Both the position numbers and the translations under genes were made by a program. This document shows positions 41,293 to 49,848 of a DNA stretch of 64,000 bases, one piece after another (the first letter of the stretch is position 1; each line of letters starts with the position of its first letter). The DNA comes from an uncultured Candidatus Saccharibacteria bacterium. GTDB lineage: Bacteria; Patescibacteriota; Saccharimonadia; Saccharimonadales; Saccharimonadaceae. Location of the stretch: contig CAMNAK010000001.1 in NCBI GenBank assembly GCA_946530965.1, positions 468,013 to 532,012 on the forward strand, given 5' to 3'. The notes below the pieces were generated by a model that was given only the letters and a program-made list of their open reading frames with translations, was not told the origin of the DNA and did no database searches.

Positions 41293-41478
41293 ATGGCGAG
41301 CAGTAATATTTGCTCCGAAACAGGACTCAAGAAAAAGGATTGCTATTGCTGGAAATGCACCCGCAACCGCAACAACGCACAGCACCGTTCCGGCCAGGGA
41401 CGCGACTCCAAGGGTCAGGACTCCAGAAAAGTCCACGATACCAAGGGTCGTAACAACGACGGCCGCAACAAATGGTAA
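41293..41478 (+). CDS. Small Cys-rich, basic protein (61 aa)
   Basis: Four cysteines near the N-terminus (ICSETGLKKKDCYCWKCTR) are followed by a strongly basic, low-complexity tail (Arg/Asn/Gln/Lys/Gly). The CxCxxC group could bind zinc, and the tail could bind nucleic acid. The ATG at 41293 is chosen by its AAGGAAG site, with an alternative TTG at 41287. It has its own promoter and a terminator, as in the other + strand cassettes. No known family. Confidence 0.7.
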   Translation: MASSNICSETGLKKKDCYCWKCTRNRNNAQHRSGQGRDSKGQDSRKVHDTKGRNNDGRNKW

Positions 41479-41505
41479 TCCCATCCGCACATCCACTTTT
41501 CACCC

Positions 41506-41536
41506 AAAAGCTCCCCTTTACAAGAGGAGCTTTTCT
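41506..41536 (+). terminator. Terminator
   Basis: AAAAGCTCC / GGAGCTTTT plus T. The -10 box of the next gene (41540) starts four bases later. Confidence 0.82.
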
Positions 41537-41551
41537 TTGTACCATCAAACC

Positions 41552-41842
41552 ATGGAAAAATTATTCGTAGCCAAGGTGGATTTTGATCCAAAACTAGGCA
41601 AAAAACAAAAAATCGCCGTACTTCTCGACTCTAATTTTGAATGCCCAGAAAAGACGCAAGAAAACACTTTTGATATCGGTCTATCTTTCTACGAAACCCC
41701 CTCTACTAAATACTTCTTCGCTTCCTGCGAGCAAGCCCCAGAAGGCGCAGAATACGTCCCTGTAGATAGCCTGGACAAAGATAATTGCCCAGATTACGAA
41801 GCTATCGAAGCTGCCATCAAAAAACTCGGCTACGAAAGGTAA
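41552..41842 (+). CDS. Hypothetical protein, 96 aa
   Basis: Short soluble acidic protein (VDFDPKLGKKQKIAVLLDSNFECPEKTQENTFDIGLSFYETPSTKYFF). Three cysteines, no motif. A -10-like box TACCAT (41540-41545) lies six bases before the ATG and no ribosome site is visible, so it is probably leaderless. Ends at a bidirectional terminator. Confidence 0.7.
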   Translation: MEKLFVAKVDFDPKLGKKQKIAVLLDSNFECPEKTQENTFDIGLSFYETPSTKYFFASCEQAPEGAEYVPVDSLDKDNCPDYEAIEAAIKKLGYER

Positions 41843-41871
41843 AAAAAGAGCCACATAGGTGGCTCTTTTTT
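41843..41871. terminator. Bidirectional terminator
   Basis: AAAAAGAGCCAC / GTGGCTCTTTTT, shared by the 41552 gene and the division operon. Confidence 0.88.
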
Positions 41872-42136
41872 ATTGCTGCATCATATAGTACGCTACGTCG
41901 TCGATCTGTGGCAGCTGTTTACCTCGCCACATCTGTAGTAGCCTCCCCTGACTATCTAATGCCAAGATTGATGGATATTCAACTACATCATAAGCTTTAC
42001 AGAAGCTAACACCTGACGGTTCGTCTGGATTGATTGTTTCTGGAACATAACCCATTCTTACCTCTACATCGTGTAGCCACTCGCGTACCGTACGACCATA
42101 ATCTGACGCTTCGCGCCAAACAATTACCACCCTCAT
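41870..42136 (-). CDS. Thioredoxin-fold protein without CxxC
   Basis: 88 residues: VVIVWREASDYGRTVREWLHD and a cis-proline segment YDVVEYPSILALDSQGRLLQMWRG give a thioredoxin-like pattern. The redox CxxC is absent (WREASD in its place) and only one cysteine is present. Probably a binding or chaperone-like fold rather than a reductase. Last gene of ftsA-ftsZ-nrdR, five bases after nrdR. Confidence 0.65.
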   Translation of the reverse strand: MRVVIVWREASDYGRTVREWLHDVEVRMGYVPETINPDEPSGVSFCKAYDVVEYPSILALDSQGRLLQMWRGKQLPQIDDVAYYMMQQ

Positions 42137-42141
42137 TTTCT

Positions 42142-42639
42142 TTATTTCCTCTTAATATTCTTATTATCACCCTGGCTTGCACGGCGAGCATTCATCTTTG
42201 CGCGCTGTTCTGCAATACAGTTTTCAAGTTCATCTAAAGTCTTAAACTCGCGAAATACGCTTACAAAACGGACATAAGCCATCTCGTTCGTATCGGACAA
42301 AACCTCAAGAATAGTCTCACCAATCGCGCTAGAAGGCACTTCGTCCTTTCCGAGTGCATAGATGGCTTCTTCTACCCTATCAATTACGTCCTGAACATCA
42401 AGATCGCTCTCGAAGTACTTACCAACGCTACTACGTACTGATCCGGCCATTTTTTCGCGGTTAAACGCTTCACGGCTACCACTACGCTTCTTAACCATCA
42501 TTCCTGGGCGCTCAATGCGCTCATAAGTTGTAAAACGATGCTTCCCATCCAAAGATACGCGGCGGCGACGAATCATTGTGCCGTCTTGAGATTCGCGGCT
42601 TTCAATAACTTTGCTTTCACCAATTTTCAGATGGCTCAT
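42142..42639 (-). CDS. nrdR: NrdR-like repressor that has lost its zinc-ribbon cysteines
   Basis: NrdR represses ribonucleotide-reductase genes and senses ATP/dATP through its ATP-cone. The family signature is clear: KVIESRESQDGTMIRRRRVSLDGKHRFTTYERIERPGMMVKKRSG, followed by an ATP-cone (REAFNREKMAGSVRSSVG...SSAIGETILEVL). The zinc ribbon normally reads CPxC...CxxC, but here those positions are SHLKIG and SLDGKH: no cysteine remains in the N-terminal domain. A ~20-residue basic tail is added. Located 13 bases after ftsZ. DNA binding may be lost or metal-free. Confidence 0.88.
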   Translation of the reverse strand: MSHLKIGESKVIESRESQDGTMIRRRRVSLDGKHRFTTYERIERPGMMVKKRSGSREAFNREKMAGSVRSSVGKYFESDLDVQDVIDRVEEAIYALGKDEVPSSAIGETILEVLSDTNEMAYVRFVSVFREFKTLDELENCIAEQRAKMNARRASQGDNKNIKRK

Positions 42640-42652
42640 CGCCTCTTACTCC

Positions 42653-43891
42653 TTAATTATTCTTGTTTCTCTTGTGGCGGCGAAGAATTGCTGGCAAATC
42701 GTTATCATCATCAGCCTGGGAACTAAATACGCCAGAGTTCCACATGTTTGTCGTAGTCGTAGAAGTAAACTCTTCACTACCCATTGGCTGCTGTGGCTCA
42801 ACAACTGGTTCTGGTTCAGCGACAGGAGCAACTGGTTCTGGTTCTGCTACTGGCATTGCTACTGGAGCAGCCTGAACTTCTGGCTCTGAAACTGGATTAA
42901 TAACAGATTGTGCGCGTGGGTCGCTATTGTAATATTCAGAATCGAAACCGGTTGCAATAACAGTAACCATGATTTCGTCTTCTAGTTCTGGGCGAACACT
43001 CCAACCCATGATAATGTTTGCGTCTTCGCTAACGTTTGCAGTAATAACTGCACCAGCTTCCTGGACTTCGGCCATAGAAACGTTTTCTGGGCCAGATACA
43101 AGATATAGAACACCGCGAGCACCATCAATGGAAACCTCTAGGAGTGGAGATTCGATAGCCTGCTGAGCTGCGATTGCGGCACGGTTCTCGCCAGATGCGC
43201 GACCAATACCCATAAGTGCAGAACCTGCATCCTTGATAATTGCACAGACATCGGCAAAGTCTAGGTTAATATCGTGCTCTTCGGTAATGATTTCGGAAAC
43301 ACCCTGGACACCCTGGCGAAGAACATCGTCAGCAATACGTAGAGATTCACGCCAAGGAATATTAACATCAACAACTTCCATTAGGCGATCATTTGGAATA
43401 GTAATAAGAGCATCAACGCTGCGAGCCATATGTTCGATAGCCCAATCCGCATTGCGTTTACGAACTTTACCCTCGATTGAGAATGGCTTCGTAACGACAC
43501 CTACGGTAAGGATACCAAGCTTGCGAGCTTCTTCTGCAACGATATAACCTGCACCAGAACCAGTACCACCACCAGCACCAAAGGTAACGAAGACCATGTC
43601 TGCGCCTTCAAGGGCCTTCTTGATATCTTCACGGCTTTCATCTGCAGCCTTTTCGCCCTTAGCAGGATCAGCACCAGCACCAAGGCCCTTTGTAGAGTCC
43701 ATATGTAGAGGGACCTTTACGTCTGCCTTTGTGCTGCGAAGCTGCTGAGCATCAGTATTTACTGCAATAAGTTCAACACCAGAAAGACCAACCTCGCGCA
43801 TGCGATCGATTGCATGGCCACCAGCGCCACCGACGCCAACAACCTTAATTTTTGCTTCACTATCTATATCGTTAGGTTTTACCTCGGGCAT
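42653..43891 (-). CDS. ftsZ: Cell division protein FtsZ
   Basis: 412 residues. GTPase core with [47 protein letters not shown] and the T7 region. The tubulin signature reads GGGTGSG where FtsZ usually has GGGTGTG. A Pro/Val/Glu linker leads to a C-terminal peptide ([15 protein letters not shown]) matching the D-I/L-P-x-F/I-L-R-R contact site for FtsA. AGGAG site before the start; third gene before the operon end. Confidence 0.96.
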   Translation of the reverse strand: MPEVKPNDIDSEAKIKVVGVGGAGGHAIDRMREVGLSGVELIAVNTDAQQLRSTKADVKVPLHMDSTKGLGAGADPAKGEKAADESREDIKKALEGADMVFVTFGAGGGTGSGAGYIVAEEARKLGILTVGVVTKPFSIEGKVRKRNADWAIEHMARSVDALITIPNDRLMEVVDVNIPWRESLRIADDVLRQGVQGVSEIITEEHDINLDFADVCAIIKDAGSALMGIGRASGENRAAIAAQQAIESPLLEVSIDGARGVLYLVSGPENVSMAEVQEAGAVITANVSEDANIIMGWSVRPELEDEIMVTVIATGFDSEYYNSDPRAQSVINPVSEPEVQAAPVAMPVAEPEPVAPVAEPEPVVEPQQPMGSEEFTSTTTTNMWNSGVFSSQADDDNDLPAILRRHKRNKNN

Positions 43892-43980
43892 TTGTTTTTA
43901 CTCCTACTTTCCAATTCTTTATCTAATATAACATCTGTACAAATTTTTTGCTAGACGGCAAGAAAACAGATACGAAAATA

Positions 43981-45222
43981 TTAATGGAAGAATCCCATAA
44001 ACTTTGAGAAGATATTTCCGCCGCCACTACCACTATTTTTGTGGCGTTTGCGTGAACGGCGACTGTTTTCATTGTATTCCCTAGCCTCCATATCACGAAG
44101 CATAAGGCCAATCGCAGTTGTATAATCAGATTTCAAGATATTCTTATCTGTTGCCGTAATTCCTGGAAGCACCTCGCCCATACGGACAGCCATGCTAAGC
44201 TTTGAGCGAACATAAAGATCCAAATTACGCATCTTTGCACCGCCGCCGGTTAGGATTAGACCTTCTGGCAAGCGCTTATCATAACCAGAGGCAATCAAGC
44301 GATTGTGAACTTCTTCAAAGATTTCATCAAGACGAGCCTCAACAACCTCGTTAATCTCGCTACGCGAGAAAACGTACTGATCACGGCCATGCGTCAAAGT
44401 GACATCTTTGCCATCTTTGAACTGACCATCAGCATGACGAAGTTTAACATCTTCGGCCAAATCTGGCGTTGCAGCCAAAATCGTAGCAAGATCGCGCGTG
44501 ATGTCGTTGCTGCCCATCGGAATTACAGATGTATACTGAAGTTCACCCTCGTCATAAATCGCAATACTGGTCGTTGCGCCACCGAAGTTTACGACACCAA
44601 TACCGTTTTCTCTCTGACGATTCGTAATAATCGCCGTAGCCGCAGCCTCTGCCGCCGGAACAACCTCATGCATTGCAAGGTTACCAGCACCAATACAAAG
44701 CTGATTCAAATTCTCTACATCTGGCGTAAGCGCAGAAATCACGTTCGCGCGAATCTCCAAACGTGTACCAATCATGCCATAAGGATTGCGGATGCCGCCC
44801 TGGTTATCCAAGATATATTCAAAAGGAATCAAGCTGAGCGTTGTTCTATTTTTTGGTACACGCCCCTCGATAGCGGTCTGATTAAGGCGCTCAATCACAT
44901 TGTCATCGATGCCACGACCCATCGAACCATCGACATTCGTAACCGTACCATCCACCTTCGTGCTAGCAATACTATTTGTATTGATACTGACGCTAGCACC
45001 AGAAATATTGATACCGCTCATATTCTCTAGTTTATGAAGACAGACATTGAGTGGCTCAATCGGAGATTGAAGATCAGAAATAGCGCCACGACGAATACCC
45101 TCGGAATTCGCCTCGCCAAAGCCAACAATCGTGACTTCGTCATTTACTTTACGACCAATAACTGCCCGAATTTTATTCGAGCCAAAATCGATACCAACTG
45201 CAAAGCGCGCTCTTTCTTCCAT
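43981..45222 (-). CDS. ftsA: Cell division protein FtsA
   Basis: 413 residues, actin-like ATPase that ties FtsZ to the membrane. Phosphate-1 motif VGIDFGSNKIRAVIG, phosphate-2 GVVNFGGATTSIAIYDE, adenosine motif LILTGGGAKMRNLD. It ends in a basic linker (SRRSRKRHKNS) and an amphipathic membrane helix (GGNIFSKFMGFFH). A -10 box TACAAT (45230-45235) lies seven bases before the ATG with an upstream TTATGC extension: leaderless, first gene of the operon. Confidence 0.96.
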   Translation of the reverse strand: MEERARFAVGIDFGSNKIRAVIGRKVNDEVTIVGFGEANSEGIRRGAISDLQSPIEPLNVCLHKLENMSGINISGASVSINTNSIASTKVDGTVTNVDGSMGRGIDDNVIERLNQTAIEGRVPKNRTTLSLIPFEYILDNQGGIRNPYGMIGTRLEIRANVISALTPDVENLNQLCIGAGNLAMHEVVPAAEAAATAIITNRQRENGIGVVNFGGATTSIAIYDEGELQYTSVIPMGSNDITRDLATILAATPDLAEDVKLRHADGQFKDGKDVTLTHGRDQYVFSRSEINEVVEARLDEIFEEVHNRLIASGYDKRLPEGLILTGGGAKMRNLDLYVRSKLSMAVRMGEVLPGITATDKNILKSDYTTAIGLMLRDMEAREYNENSRRSRKRHKNSGSGGGNIFSKFMGFFH

Positions 45223-45254
45223 ACCCTATATTGTAGCATAAGCACAAAGCAAAT

Positions 45255-45290
45255 AAAAATACACCTGCCCTATAAAACAGGTGTATTTCT
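45255..45290 (-). terminator. Terminator of map
   Basis: AAATACACCTG / CAGGTGTATTT with a T run on the minus strand. Confidence 0.8.
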
Positions 45291-45294
45291 CAAA

Positions 45295-46038
45295 TTAAAG
45301 CTGAGTAATAATTTCGTAGCCGTCTTCCGTAACAAGAACCGTGTGCTCGAAATGACAGCCAAGCGAACCATCTTTCAAGCATACCGTCCAGCCATCGTCG
45401 CCTTCTACGACAACCGTATCTGGCTTACCAAGGCTAGACATTGGCTCGATACAAATCGTATCACCAGGCTTCAAAGTGTAACCATGACCCTTCTTGCCAT
45501 AGTTAGGCACCTCTGGCTCCATGTGCATCTTTTTACCGATACCATGACCGACATAATTCTTAATCACACCAAGCTTACCCTTCTTCAAGGTCTTCTCTAC
45601 AGCGAAGCCAATATCGCCAAGCTTAGCGCCTGGGCGAACCTGCTCAATGCCTTCATAAAGCGAAGATTCGGTAAAGCTCAGGAGATGTTTCTGAGCGGCC
45701 GTTGGCTTGCCAAGAATCATCGTAAAGGCCGAGTCGACGTAATAGCCTTTGTATTTGATAACAAGATCGTAAGACACCTTATCACCTTCTTCAAATACAA
45801 CATCTTTCGGAATACCATGAATAAGCTCGTCGTTAACCGAAATACAGATAGAACCTGGAAAATCTACCTCTGGCTCATAGTAGGCAATACCTGCGCCATA
45901 TTCAAGAATCTTCTTTTCTACCCATTTATCAACTTCTTTGCCCGTCATCCCAGGCTTGGTATACTCACGAAGCTCCTTGAAAACCTGCGCCATGATTTTG
46001 CCGCCTTCGCGCATGGCATTAATTTTGTCGTAATCCAT
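45295..46038 (-). CDS. map: Methionine aminopeptidase
   Basis: 247 residues, removes initiator methionine. Metal-site pieces: YDLVIKYKGYYVDSAFTM, YVGHGIGKKMHMEPEVPN, GDTICIEPM and FEHTVLVTEDGYEI. The start overlaps the stop of adk by one base (46038), so they are coupled. Works with the deformylase encoded at 52336. Confidence 0.95.
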   Translation of the reverse strand: MDYDKINAMREGGKIMAQVFKELREYTKPGMTGKEVDKWVEKKILEYGAGIAYYEPEVDFPGSICISVNDELIHGIPKDVVFEEGDKVSYDLVIKYKGYYVDSAFTMILGKPTAAQKHLLSFTESSLYEGIEQVRPGAKLGDIGFAVEKTLKKGKLGVIKNYVGHGIGKKMHMEPEVPNYGKKGHGYTLKPGDTICIEPMSSLGKPDTVVVEGDDGWTVCLKDGSLGCHFEHTVLVTEDGYEIITQL

Positions 46039-46583
46039 TAATCAATTACCTTCCACTCAGCAAGCTGCTTCTCGATACGCTCAGAAATTTCTTCAATCTC
46101 GCCAACACCATCGATATGCGCAATCTTTACGCCTTTTTCAGATAGCATTTCAGACATGACCTTAATTGTGCGATCAAAGATTGCCCAGCGCTGTTCGATA
46201 GCCTCATCGGTATCATCTTCACGAGCGCGCAAAGACAAACGCTTCCTTAGCTCTTCGTGAGGCACATCAAAGATAATTGCACCATCGAGATACTTTGTAT
46301 CGCCATTATCTACAACCCACCTAGCCTGCCATTCATCGCGTGGATAACCATCAAGAATAGCGTTAAAACCAGCTTCGTCGGCCTTAACAACAGCATCATG
46401 CATCATTTCGACGACTAGTTCATCAGGAACAAGTTCGCCCTTCTTCATAATCTCTTCAAGCTCAGGATCTTTACGATCGCGAAGCATCTGGCCAATGGAC
46501 ATCCATTTCCAGTTATGTTTTTCAGCCAGTTTTTGCCCCTGCAAACTTTTACCACTGCCTGCTGGGCCAAAGAATATTATCAT
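46038..46583 (-). CDS. adk: Adenylate kinase
   Basis: 181 residues. P-loop FFGPAGSGKSLQGQKLAE, the LDGYPRDEWQARW segment (DGFPR in the family) and LRAREDDTDEAIEQRW. The lid is short and without zinc cysteines. The adk-map pair is conserved in many bacteria, usually beside secY; here it stands apart from the ribosomal protein operon. Ribosome site AAAGGAG. Confidence 0.9.
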   Translation of the reverse strand: MIIFFGPAGSGKSLQGQKLAEKHNWKWMSIGQMLRDRKDPELEEIMKKGELVPDELVVEMMHDAVVKADEAGFNAILDGYPRDEWQARWVVDNGDTKYLDGAIIFDVPHEELRKRLSLRAREDDTDEAIEQRWAIFDRTIKVMSEMLSEKGVKIAHIDGVGEIEEISERIEKQLAEWKVID

Positions 46584-46634
46584 TTTTCTCCTTTAAATAT
46601 TTTCAAATAAATTATATCGTGTTTCTCTGCGCGC

Positions 46635-46662
46635 AAAAATACCCCGAACCGCGGGGTATTTT
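46635..46662 (-). terminator. Terminator of rpsU
   Basis: AATACCCCG / CGGGGTATT with a T run on the minus strand. Confidence 0.85.
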
Positions 46663-46669
46663 ATGTCTC

Positions 46670-46885
46670 TTATTTAAGGCCTAACTTCATACGTTCGGCT
46701 TTTTCAGCTTTGCGCTTATCACGCAAAATAGCTTTCAAACGGCGTTCGCGCTTGGAAATTGGCTTAGAAAAGCGCATATTTTCCTTCGCAGTAGCCATTA
46801 CGCCACTCTGAAGAACCTTGCGATTGAAACGACGAATGATGTTTTCGTTCGCTTCTTTCTCATCTTTACGGGTTACTTTAATCAT
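46670..46885 (-). CDS. rpsU: 30S ribosomal protein bS21
   Basis: 71 residues, highly basic, with the bS21 pattern (NENIIRRFNRKVLQSGVMATAKENMRF). A -10 box TAAAAT (46895-46900) lies nine bases before the ATG, so the leader is only a few bases. recJ ends 22 bases upstream. Confidence 0.9.
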   Translation of the reverse strand: MIKVTRKDEKEANENIIRRFNRKVLQSGVMATAKENMRFSKPISKRERRLKAILRDKRKAEKAERMKLGLK

Positions 46886-46906
46886 ATTGGCTAAATTTTA
46901 CCATAT

Positions 46907-48520
46907 CTAAGAAATTCTTTCAAGGCTTATTAGATTAGCTTCAAGCTTAACATTTCCACGCCATTCATTCTTCATAAGCGTAAACTGCACCAAGATATGC
47001 TCCCCTGTCCCAACACTTAGCCAATCCTCTGGCGCATAGAAAGCCATCATCTTCATTTCGTTGCCATGACTATCCGCCACCGTAAGCGCCAAATGTTGCT
47101 CTTTGAGCACGCGTACATTCTTGATTTTGCCCGTAATCTCAAAGATTGGCTCCTGATTTCCCTCACCAAATGGCTCGAGCAGCTGAATCTCATCATATAG
47201 CTCAAGTTCCAATTTCGAGAAATCCCCTAGAATCACGTCACTCGTCTGGCGAAGAAATCTCTCCTGAGCAATCAGGCCAAGCCCGTCATAATACTCATTT
47301 ATCTCTGTTTTAAAAGTATCAAAGTCTTCCGCCTTAATACTTAGACCACAGGCCCCAGCATGGCCACCGCCAGAAAGCAGTAGTCCTTCTGGCATATTCT
47401 GCATCGCCTCGGCCAGCGAAAAATCACCAAAGCTACGGCCACTACCCTTTAGCACTCCATTATCTACCTCGGCAAGAACAAGTGCCGGCTTCTTATATAG
47501 CTCAACTAGCCTACCAGCAACAATCCCCACGATGCCTTCGTGCCATTTACCATGAACCACAATTACCTTATCACTCTCGTCAACTTGCTCTGTCGCCTCA
47601 CGAATCGCAGAATCTTGTTCCTTCTTGCGCTCAGCATTAAGATCATCAAGCTCTTCGGCCAAAGCAATCGCCTCAGAACGCTTGTCCGTCATCATTAACT
47701 TCAAGGCCAAATCCGCACTCTTCATGCGCCCAGCTGCATTAATTCTTGGCCCAAGCTGAAAGCCAATCATCCTACTATCTACTTCTTCGAGCTTCGAACC
47801 AGCCTTCTTGGCGAGCTCCTTGATGCCTCTGCGACGCGTTTTTGGAAACACTTTCATGCCGAAATAAGAATAAATACGGTTCTCATCACGAAGCACCATC
47901 GAATCACAAATCGTGCCAAGCGTCACCAAATCAAGTAACCACTTTTCTTGACCATCACAAACCCCACCATTCTTGCGCATATTCAGCGCTCTAGTAAGCG
48001 TAAAGGCCACACCAACACCTGCCATCCTTAGACCATACTTCTCGCCCGGAAGATGCGGGTTAACAACCGTAACCGCCGCCTCTGGCTTATGCGGAATCTC
48101 GTGATGATCCGTCACGATTGTCTCGATTCCCAAATCTTTTAGTTTCTGGATAGTATCGCCCGAACCAGAGCCATTATCTACGGTAATCACCAAAGTAGCA
48201 CCAGAAGCCTGAATCTTCTCAATAGCACTATCTTTCATACCGTAGCCATCCGTAAAACGGTTCGGCAAAATCACATCCACCTCTTTAATACCAAAATCAA
48301 TAAGAGCCGTATGGAGCACTGTCGAAGAAGTTACACCGTCAACATCGTAATCGCCAAAAATCAGCACCTTCTCGTTTTTGTCTTTCGCCTGTTCGATACG
48401 CTCGACAGCCTTCTCGACCCCAATCATCTCAAAAGGATCAAAGAGGTTCTCATACTTTGGATACAAAAAATCCTCATTTAATCCTCGGTCCTTCAAAATT
48501 TGCGCAAAAATTTCACTCAT
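46907..48520 (-). CDS. recJ: Single-strand DNA exonuclease RecJ
   Basis: 537 residues. DHH-family motifs: IFGDYDVDGVTSSTVL, VITVDNGSGSG, IVTDHHEIPHKPEA, LGPRINAAGRM and SGGGHAGACGLSI. A C-terminal OB-like domain follows. Acts in RecF-pathway recombination together with recO in this window. A -10 box TATAAA (48527-48532) lies six bases before the ATG: leaderless. Confidence 0.95.
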   Translation of the reverse strand: MSEIFAQILKDRGLNEDFLYPKYENLFDPFEMIGVEKAVERIEQAKDKNEKVLIFGDYDVDGVTSSTVLHTALIDFGIKEVDVILPNRFTDGYGMKDSAIEKIQASGATLVITVDNGSGSGDTIQKLKDLGIETIVTDHHEIPHKPEAAVTVVNPHLPGEKYGLRMAGVGVAFTLTRALNMRKNGGVCDGQEKWLLDLVTLGTICDSMVLRDENRIYSYFGMKVFPKTRRRGIKELAKKAGSKLEEVDSRMIGFQLGPRINAAGRMKSADLALKLMMTDKRSEAIALAEELDDLNAERKKEQDSAIREATEQVDESDKVIVVHGKWHEGIVGIVAGRLVELYKKPALVLAEVDNGVLKGSGRSFGDFSLAEAMQNMPEGLLLSGGGHAGACGLSIKAEDFDTFKTEINEYYDGLGLIAQERFLRQTSDVILGDFSKLELELYDEIQLLEPFGEGNQEPIFEITGKIKNVRVLKEQHLALTVADSHGNEMKMMAFYAPEDWLSVGTGEHILVQFTLMKNEWRGNVKLEANLISLERIS

Positions 48521-48545
48521 GCCGGTTTTATAGATACGAAATCAA

Positions 48546-48842
48546 CTAATTAATGATTTTGCTACTAGCTTTACTACTGCTTTGCTGATCCTTAATCACA
48601 ATACTCTGAAGCTCTTTCAGAATTGGAAACTGTTTGTTTGTCTGATAAATGCTCGTGTTGCCTTTCTTGGTAACAGTCAAAAATCCACCTTTTGCTAAAC
48701 GCTTGAGCTCACGCTGAATATTTCCAGGATCCTCCTTGATGAGCTTCGATAAGCCACGTACATGGGTCTTAAAATCTGGATACTTAGCGAACACAACAAT
48801 AATCTTACGACGCACCCGGCTCGTTACGAAAATGTCTAACAT
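48546..48842 (-). CDS. Winged-helix transcriptional regulator (ArsR/MarR-like)
   Basis: 98 residues: a winged helix-turn-helix (RVRRKIIVVFAKYPDFKTHVRGLSKLI, GNIQRELKRLAKGGFLTVTKKGNTSIYQTN). No metal cysteines and no effector domain. Strong AAGGAGG site. Stands alone beside recJ; target unknown, possibly its own promoter. Confidence 0.85.
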   Translation of the reverse strand: MLDIFVTSRVRRKIIVVFAKYPDFKTHVRGLSKLIKEDPGNIQRELKRLAKGGFLTVTKKGNTSIYQTNKQFPILKELQSIVIKDQQSSSKASSKIIN

Positions 48843-49053
48843 TTACCTCCTTAACTGATTATTATTTTAGCAAATAAATCAGTATTTTCTACAACATTCC
48901 TTAATATTATTCGCATTTTTTATATCAAAATCCAAAGCGCTACGCTTGCGATTTTACCCCTGTTATGGCATAATTAACCCGTCCGACAGGTGGCTTAGGT
49001 CGACGATCTTTAAAGCCGCTTCCGCTTCATCGCTTCCCAAAGGAGGTCTTACT

Positions 49054-49776
49054 ATGGGAAAGTTAATCAAAAACGACATACTGTTAGCAAATCTGCTGGG
49101 TTCTTTCTTCGAAAGACTCGCCAAAAAATGCGATCGCTGGCAGCCGAACGAGTTATATCTTGCATTGGCCGCCGAAGCATTAGCCGCCGAAAACGAAACT
49201 TTCTTCGCTTGCTCCGAGGTTACGCATTATGGGCATCTCAAGGAGGCTTGCATCAACACGCTTCCCTCTATCATTGAGCCTCAAAAGATTCTGCACAGAA
49301 TCGAAAGCGATCTTTCTCAGCAAAGGCTCTCGTCTGGCTCGGAAGACGACGAATTTAAGCTCGACGACCTGATTCAGCCTATCATCAACTTGCACCGTTG
49401 GAAGGTTTCGGAATATGGCGTTTTCGACACTACAGATAGCAGCATTGTTATCGGAAAGCGCCATCCTCGCCGAATCGCACGGGAAGCTCTTCGAACCGCC
49501 GCTGCTCTTAGTAGCGACAAGCTCTACGACAAGGCCATCTGCGCCCTCAAAAGCTATATCCTTATCGATAATAGTATCTTTTGGGTTTACGCTGGCGTCG
49601 CAGACTGTTACGACGAGCTTTGGGGAGAACCGGATATCGATGCTCCATGCAGCCTGCTCGAACTCGCCAAAATCTTCGACCCCTACGCACCGAAGGCCAA
49701 TCCCGAGCTCGACTTTCGCTACAGAGAGCACCAGATTACGCCCGAACTCCTCGTTGCTTTTGCAAACATGCTGTAA
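49054..49776 (+). CDS. Orphan cassette protein, 240 aa
   Basis: Largely helical soluble protein (LANLLGSFFERLAKKCDRW, YLALAAEALAAENETFF, RRIAREALRTAAALSSDKLYDKAICALKSYILIDNS). The second half could form TPR-like helix pairs. No recognised domain. The ATG at 49054 is set by an AAAGGAGGT site; the promoter upstream reads TTGCGA, 17 bases, CATAAT with a TTATGG extension. Ends at a strong terminator; a self-contained unit. Confidence 0.78.
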   Translation: MGKLIKNDILLANLLGSFFERLAKKCDRWQPNELYLALAAEALAAENETFFACSEVTHYGHLKEACINTLPSIIEPQKILHRIESDLSQQRLSSGSEDDEFKLDDLIQPIINLHRWKVSEYGVFDTTDSSIVIGKRHPRRIAREALRTAAALSSDKLYDKAICALKSYILIDNSIFWVYAGVADCYDELWGEPDIDAPCSLLELAKIFDPYAPKANPELDFRYREHQITPELLVAFANML

Positions 49777-49786
49777 GCGGCCAAAA

Positions 49787-49824
49787 TTGCCCCTGTTTTC
49801 AAGGATGGAACAGGGGCTTTTTCT
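49787..49824 (+). terminator. Terminator
   Basis: GCCCCTGTT / AACAGGGGC plus a five-T run; the priA -10 box (49837) follows closely. Confidence 0.88.
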
Positions 49825-49848
49825 TGCTTCTTGCGGTACAATATTCCT

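Noticed and set aside
44305..45030. 241-codon open frame on the + strand
   Set aside because: Antisense shadow of ftsA.
45034..46041. 335-codon open frame on the + strand
   Set aside because: It is antisense to ftsA and map, which have full family motifs; no ribosome site or plausible protein.
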